Source: Pseudidiomarina sp. CB1
Lineage (GTDB): Bacteria > Pseudomonadota > Gammaproteobacteria > Enterobacterales > Alteromonadaceae
NCBI RefSeq assembly: GCF_024752025.1
Contig: NZ_JANTPU010000002.1
Location: 310,001 to 374,000 of the forward strand
Direction: 5' to 3'
DNA: 64,000 bases
This document shows, one piece after another, positions 61,989 through 64,000 of this stretch. Position 1 is the stretch's first letter; every line of letters begins with the position of its first letter. Both the position numbers and the translations under genes were made by a program. The notes under the pieces were generated by a model. It worked only from the letters and a program-made list of their open reading frames with translations. It was not told the DNA's origin and ran no database searches.

Positions 61989-62728
61989 GCCGCACTCCGA
62001 CGTAGTCGTCGTGCAACAAGACGTGGTGCCCGCAGCAACATGCCAAAAAACAAGCGAGTGTGCATTTTTGAAATAAGCCAATTATCGGCAAAACCCTGGA
62101 AATGCGAACGGCCACCCTCGGGGTAAATAACTTGGGTCGGAATAAACCGCACGGGTACGCCGCGCCAGTACATGCGCACCATAATTTCAATATCAAAGTC
62201 CATGCGGTTACCTGGGCGGTGCTCGGCAATCGCTTCGAGGGTTGCCGCGAGCGGATAAACACGAAAACCACACATGGTATCTTTTACCTGCAAGGACAAG
62301 GTCTCGATATGCACCCAAAAATGGGTGATCTTACGCCCAAACTTACGCGCGGTTGGAATCGAAGCATCGTACTGTGGCGCGCCGCTGATAAGGGTTTCGG
62401 GATGTTGTTCGGCTTGTCGCCAGAATTCGGGGATATCGCCCGTATCATGTTGACCATCAGCGTCAATTTGTAAGCCATGGGTCATTCCCGCTGCATATGC
62501 CTGTTCAAACCCTGCCATGACCGCGGCACCTTTACCTGAGTTTTGCGGTAAGGTGTGCAAGTGCAGTAAAGGGGTACGTTCAACGAGCTTGCTGAGTTCT
62601 TGTTTGGTGGCGGCATCGGAGCCGTCATCCACAATAAAAATGGGCAATTGGAACGGACTCAACGCCGCTACCGTGGCTGCGATCGTTTCGTGATGGTTAT
62701 AAATGGGAATTATGAAACAAGCGTGCAT
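61985..62728 (-). CDS. Family 2 glycosyltransferase
   Basis: A 247-residue GT2 with IPIYNHHETI, the nucleotide-binding IVDDGSD and the metal-binding DADGQHD, most like dolichyl-phosphate-mannose synthase-type enzymes. It may add a sugar to the lipid head of the pigment. No C-terminal membrane helices of its own; the acyltransferase gene follows with a 4-base overlap. Confidence 0.9.
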   Translation of the reverse strand: MHACFIIPIYNHHETIAATVAALSPFQLPIFIVDDGSDAATKQELSKLVERTPLLHLHTLPQNSGKGAAVMAGFEQAYAAGMTHGLQIDADGQHDTGDIPEFWRQAEQHPETLISGAPQYDASIPTARKFGRKITHFWVHIETLSLQVKDTMCGFRVYPLAATLEAIAEHRPGNRMDFDIEIMVRMYWRGVPVRFIPTQVIYPEGGRSHFQGFADNWLISKMHTRLFFGMLLRAPRLVARRLRRSAA

Positions 62729-62732
62729 AAGG

Positions 62733-63098
62733 TCAATTCGCTTCGGTAAAAATGAGACGCCCAGACGAGTAGGCTTGGTCGTTATGGTGATAACGGAAAA
62801 CGACGCAGTCGGCGCGTTTCCACTCCAAGCTTAAGGTCACGTTCGCCTTTGGCAAAATCATATCGTTAAACTTTAACACTTCGATTTGTTGAACTGTACG
62901 CGGTGTTTGCCAATGGTCTGCAGCAAGTTGGATCGCCCAGTCGAGTTGCGTCACGCCAGGTAATAGCGGCGCTTCTGGGAAGTGGCCTTGCAGGTAGAGA
63001 CAATCGGGTGCAAGCGTAAAGTGCGCGACTAAGTGAGGACGCCCGTTGGTATGTTGAAACTCGGTGAGCTCGGTAAAATCTGGGTAGGTAACGTTCAT
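62733..63098 (-). CDS. apeI: ApeI-type hotdog-fold dehydratase
   Basis: A 121-residue FabA/FabZ-like dehydratase with the motif GHFPEAPLLPGVTQLDWAI, whose His is the catalytic residue. Together with the ApeP-type enzyme it would introduce the conjugated double bonds. The ATG at 63098 has GAGAG before it; a TTG three bases upstream is also in frame. It follows the ligase gene by 11 bases. Confidence 0.87.
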   Translation of the reverse strand: MNVTYPDFTELTEFQHTNGRPHLVAHFTLAPDCLYLQGHFPEAPLLPGVTQLDWAIQLAADHWQTPRTVQQIEVLKFNDMILPKANVTLSLEWKRADCVVFRYHHNDQAYSSGRLIFTEAN

Positions 63099-63109
63099 CA
63101 ATCGCTCTC

Positions 63110-64000
63110 TTATTCACTTGCTTCGAACAGTTGTTGCAACATAGCTAACGTGGTTTTGCCACTCGCGTTACAAGGTAATGTGTCAACATAGCGGAACTTA
63201 CGCGGTAACACGACTTTATCGAAGCGTTGTTGCAAATGCTCACGGATCTTACGGCGCATGTCTAAACGTCCCTCTTGCGCAAGTTGCTGTTGTCCTGCAG
63301 CAGTTAACACTAGGACTAAGCCAAGGGTAGTTCGCGGCTGGTAAAGTTGACAGGACTTTGCTTTGTCAATCCAAGGGTGCGCTTCACAGAAGCGTTCAAG
63401 TTCTGCCAGCGAAACGCGTTTTTCGGCAATTTTCACAATACGATCAGCACGGCCTAGTACATTGAATTCATCAGCGCTAAGTAGTTCCACCTTATCTGTC
63501 GTCGTGAACAGCGTGTCATCGGGTAGGTGCGGCGACCGCAGTTGCAGGCAATGCTCGTTATTCACGCCGATTTCGACATCCGTAAAGCGGCGGAATGCTG
63601 TCGTTGTAGCGCTGCGCTGCCGCCAACCGATACCACCGGTTTCGGTGCTGCCATAGATTTCGAACGGGGCGGCGAGACCTGCGCCGATAAAACGCTGTGG
63701 AACCTGATCAGCAAGAGGTCCTCCCGAGGAAAACACGGCACGCAAGCGCGCTGGGTGGTGCTGCATGTGCGTAAGGTCGTCGAAACGCTCGAGATGCGCT
63801 GGACTACTGACGATACAATAAGCATTTGCTTGTTGATGGTGTTGTTGCCACTGTTCAAGGTATTCCACGCGTTGTGCGACCAAACATCGGCCGACGCAAA
63901 CCGGCCAAATAACGGTAAAGAGCAACCCATAGATGTGTTGATGTGAGATCGTCGTTATCACCTCTGCATCGAGCAATGTTTCACCAAAGGTCGATTCAAG
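63110..64000 (-). CDS. Aryl/acyl-ACP ligase, AMP-binding family (5' end outside the window)
   Basis: The C-terminal 297 residues of an adenylate-forming enzyme; the reading frame stays open to the right edge, so the gene begins outside. Visible: the SSGGPLADQVPQRF segment, YGSTETGGIGWR (the A5 region), GRADRIVKIAEKRVS, and the A10 Lys in NASGKTT. It probably activates the aromatic acid starter and loads it on an acyl carrier protein, corresponding to ApeH. The next gene in reading order is the ApeI-type dehydratase. Confidence 0.88.
   Translation of the reverse strand, partial: LESTFGETLLDAEVITTISHQHIYGLLFTVIWPVCVGRCLVAQRVEYLEQWQQHHQQANAYCIVSSPAHLERFDDLTHMQHHPARLRAVFSSGGPLADQVPQRFIGAGLAAPFEIYGSTETGGIGWRQRSATTTAFRRFTDVEIGVNNEHCLQLRSPHLPDDTLFTTTDKVELLSADEFNVLGRADRIVKIAEKRVSLAELERFCEAHPWIDKAKSCQLYQPRTTLGLVLVLTAAGQQQLAQEGRLDMRRKIREHLQQRFDKVVLPRKFRYVDTLPCNASGKTTLAMLQQLFEASE

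Noticed and set aside
47401-64000. The aryl polyene cluster as a genomic island inserted at tRNA-Gly
   Set aside because: No integrase, transposase or direct repeat of the tRNA 3' end is seen up to the right edge, and dgcN and the LysR gene lie between. The tandem tRNAs are complete genes.

Overview
The window looks like a contiguous piece of chromosome from a marine gammaproteobacterium of the Alteromonadales, most like Idiomarina or Pseudidiomarina. That placement is an inference from gene order and protein resemblance; no database search was run. Several neighbourhoods match E. coli-type arrangements: rsd | nudC-hemE, slyX | fkpA, orn | rsgA-psd, rpe-trpS and yhfA/prkB. The many secreted or periplasmic peptidases and the amino-acid catabolic genes suit an organism living on peptides. 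Genes are densely packed. No intergenic stretch exceeds 300 bases, and I see no insertion sequence, integrase or CRISPR array.

Layout. 0-3.4 kb: NAD-malic enzyme, OsmC-like protein, 2OG-Fe(II) oxygenase, DUF488 protein. 3.5-17.1 kb: extracellular nuclease, serine-hydrolase lipoprotein coupled to glutamate dehydrogenase, S46 dipeptidyl-peptidase, DUF3300 lipoprotein, pitrilysin-type lipoprotein, CNNM/CBS membrane protein. 17.2-22.2 kb: Tag-like glycosylase, a BlaI/M56-TonB pair behind two operator dyads, a MarR regulator, glutathione reductase, YgjP-type metalloprotein. 22.2-29.8 kb: DPP-IV, oligopeptidase A, small membrane proteins, rpe, trpS, pabA. 29.8-36 kb: argD/astC-astA-astD behind a candidate ARG box, then yhfA, rlmJ, prkB and slyX. 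36-47.3 kb: fkpA, rsd, nudC, hemE, an RND efflux pair, GDPD, psd, rsgA, orn. 47.4-47.6 kb: two identical tRNA-Gly(GCC) genes. 47.6-49.6 kb: dgcN and a LysR regulator.

49.6 kb to the right edge: most of an aryl polyene (APE) pigment cluster. Apart from a phosphopantetheinyl transferase at its end, all genes lie on the minus strand with overlapping or nearly touching ends, so transcription enters from beyond the right edge. In transcription order the visible part is: aryl/acyl-ACP ligase (5' end cut by the window), ApeI-type dehydratase, family 2 glycosyltransferase, LpxL-type acyltransferase, aromatic amino acid ammonia-lyase, thioesterase, LolA-like carrier, MMPL exporter, halogenase-like flavoprotein, DUF3261 lipoprotein, ketosynthase, ApeP-type dehydratase, ketoreductase, second ketosynthase and a small secreted protein. 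Together these could make an aromatic acid starter, extend it to a polyene by a dissociated type II system, attach it to a lipid and move it to the outer membrane. Acyl carrier proteins, a chain-length factor and a methyltransferase, expected in such clusters, are not in the window and probably lie to the right.

Most interesting points: the flavoprotein carries the halogenase WxWxIP motif and a plausible catalytic lysine; the lyase has an unusual Phe-His pair at the substrate-selectivity site; the BlaI/M56-TonB pair has a clear double operator; and dgcN stands beside a LysR gene but without its usual partner dgcA.
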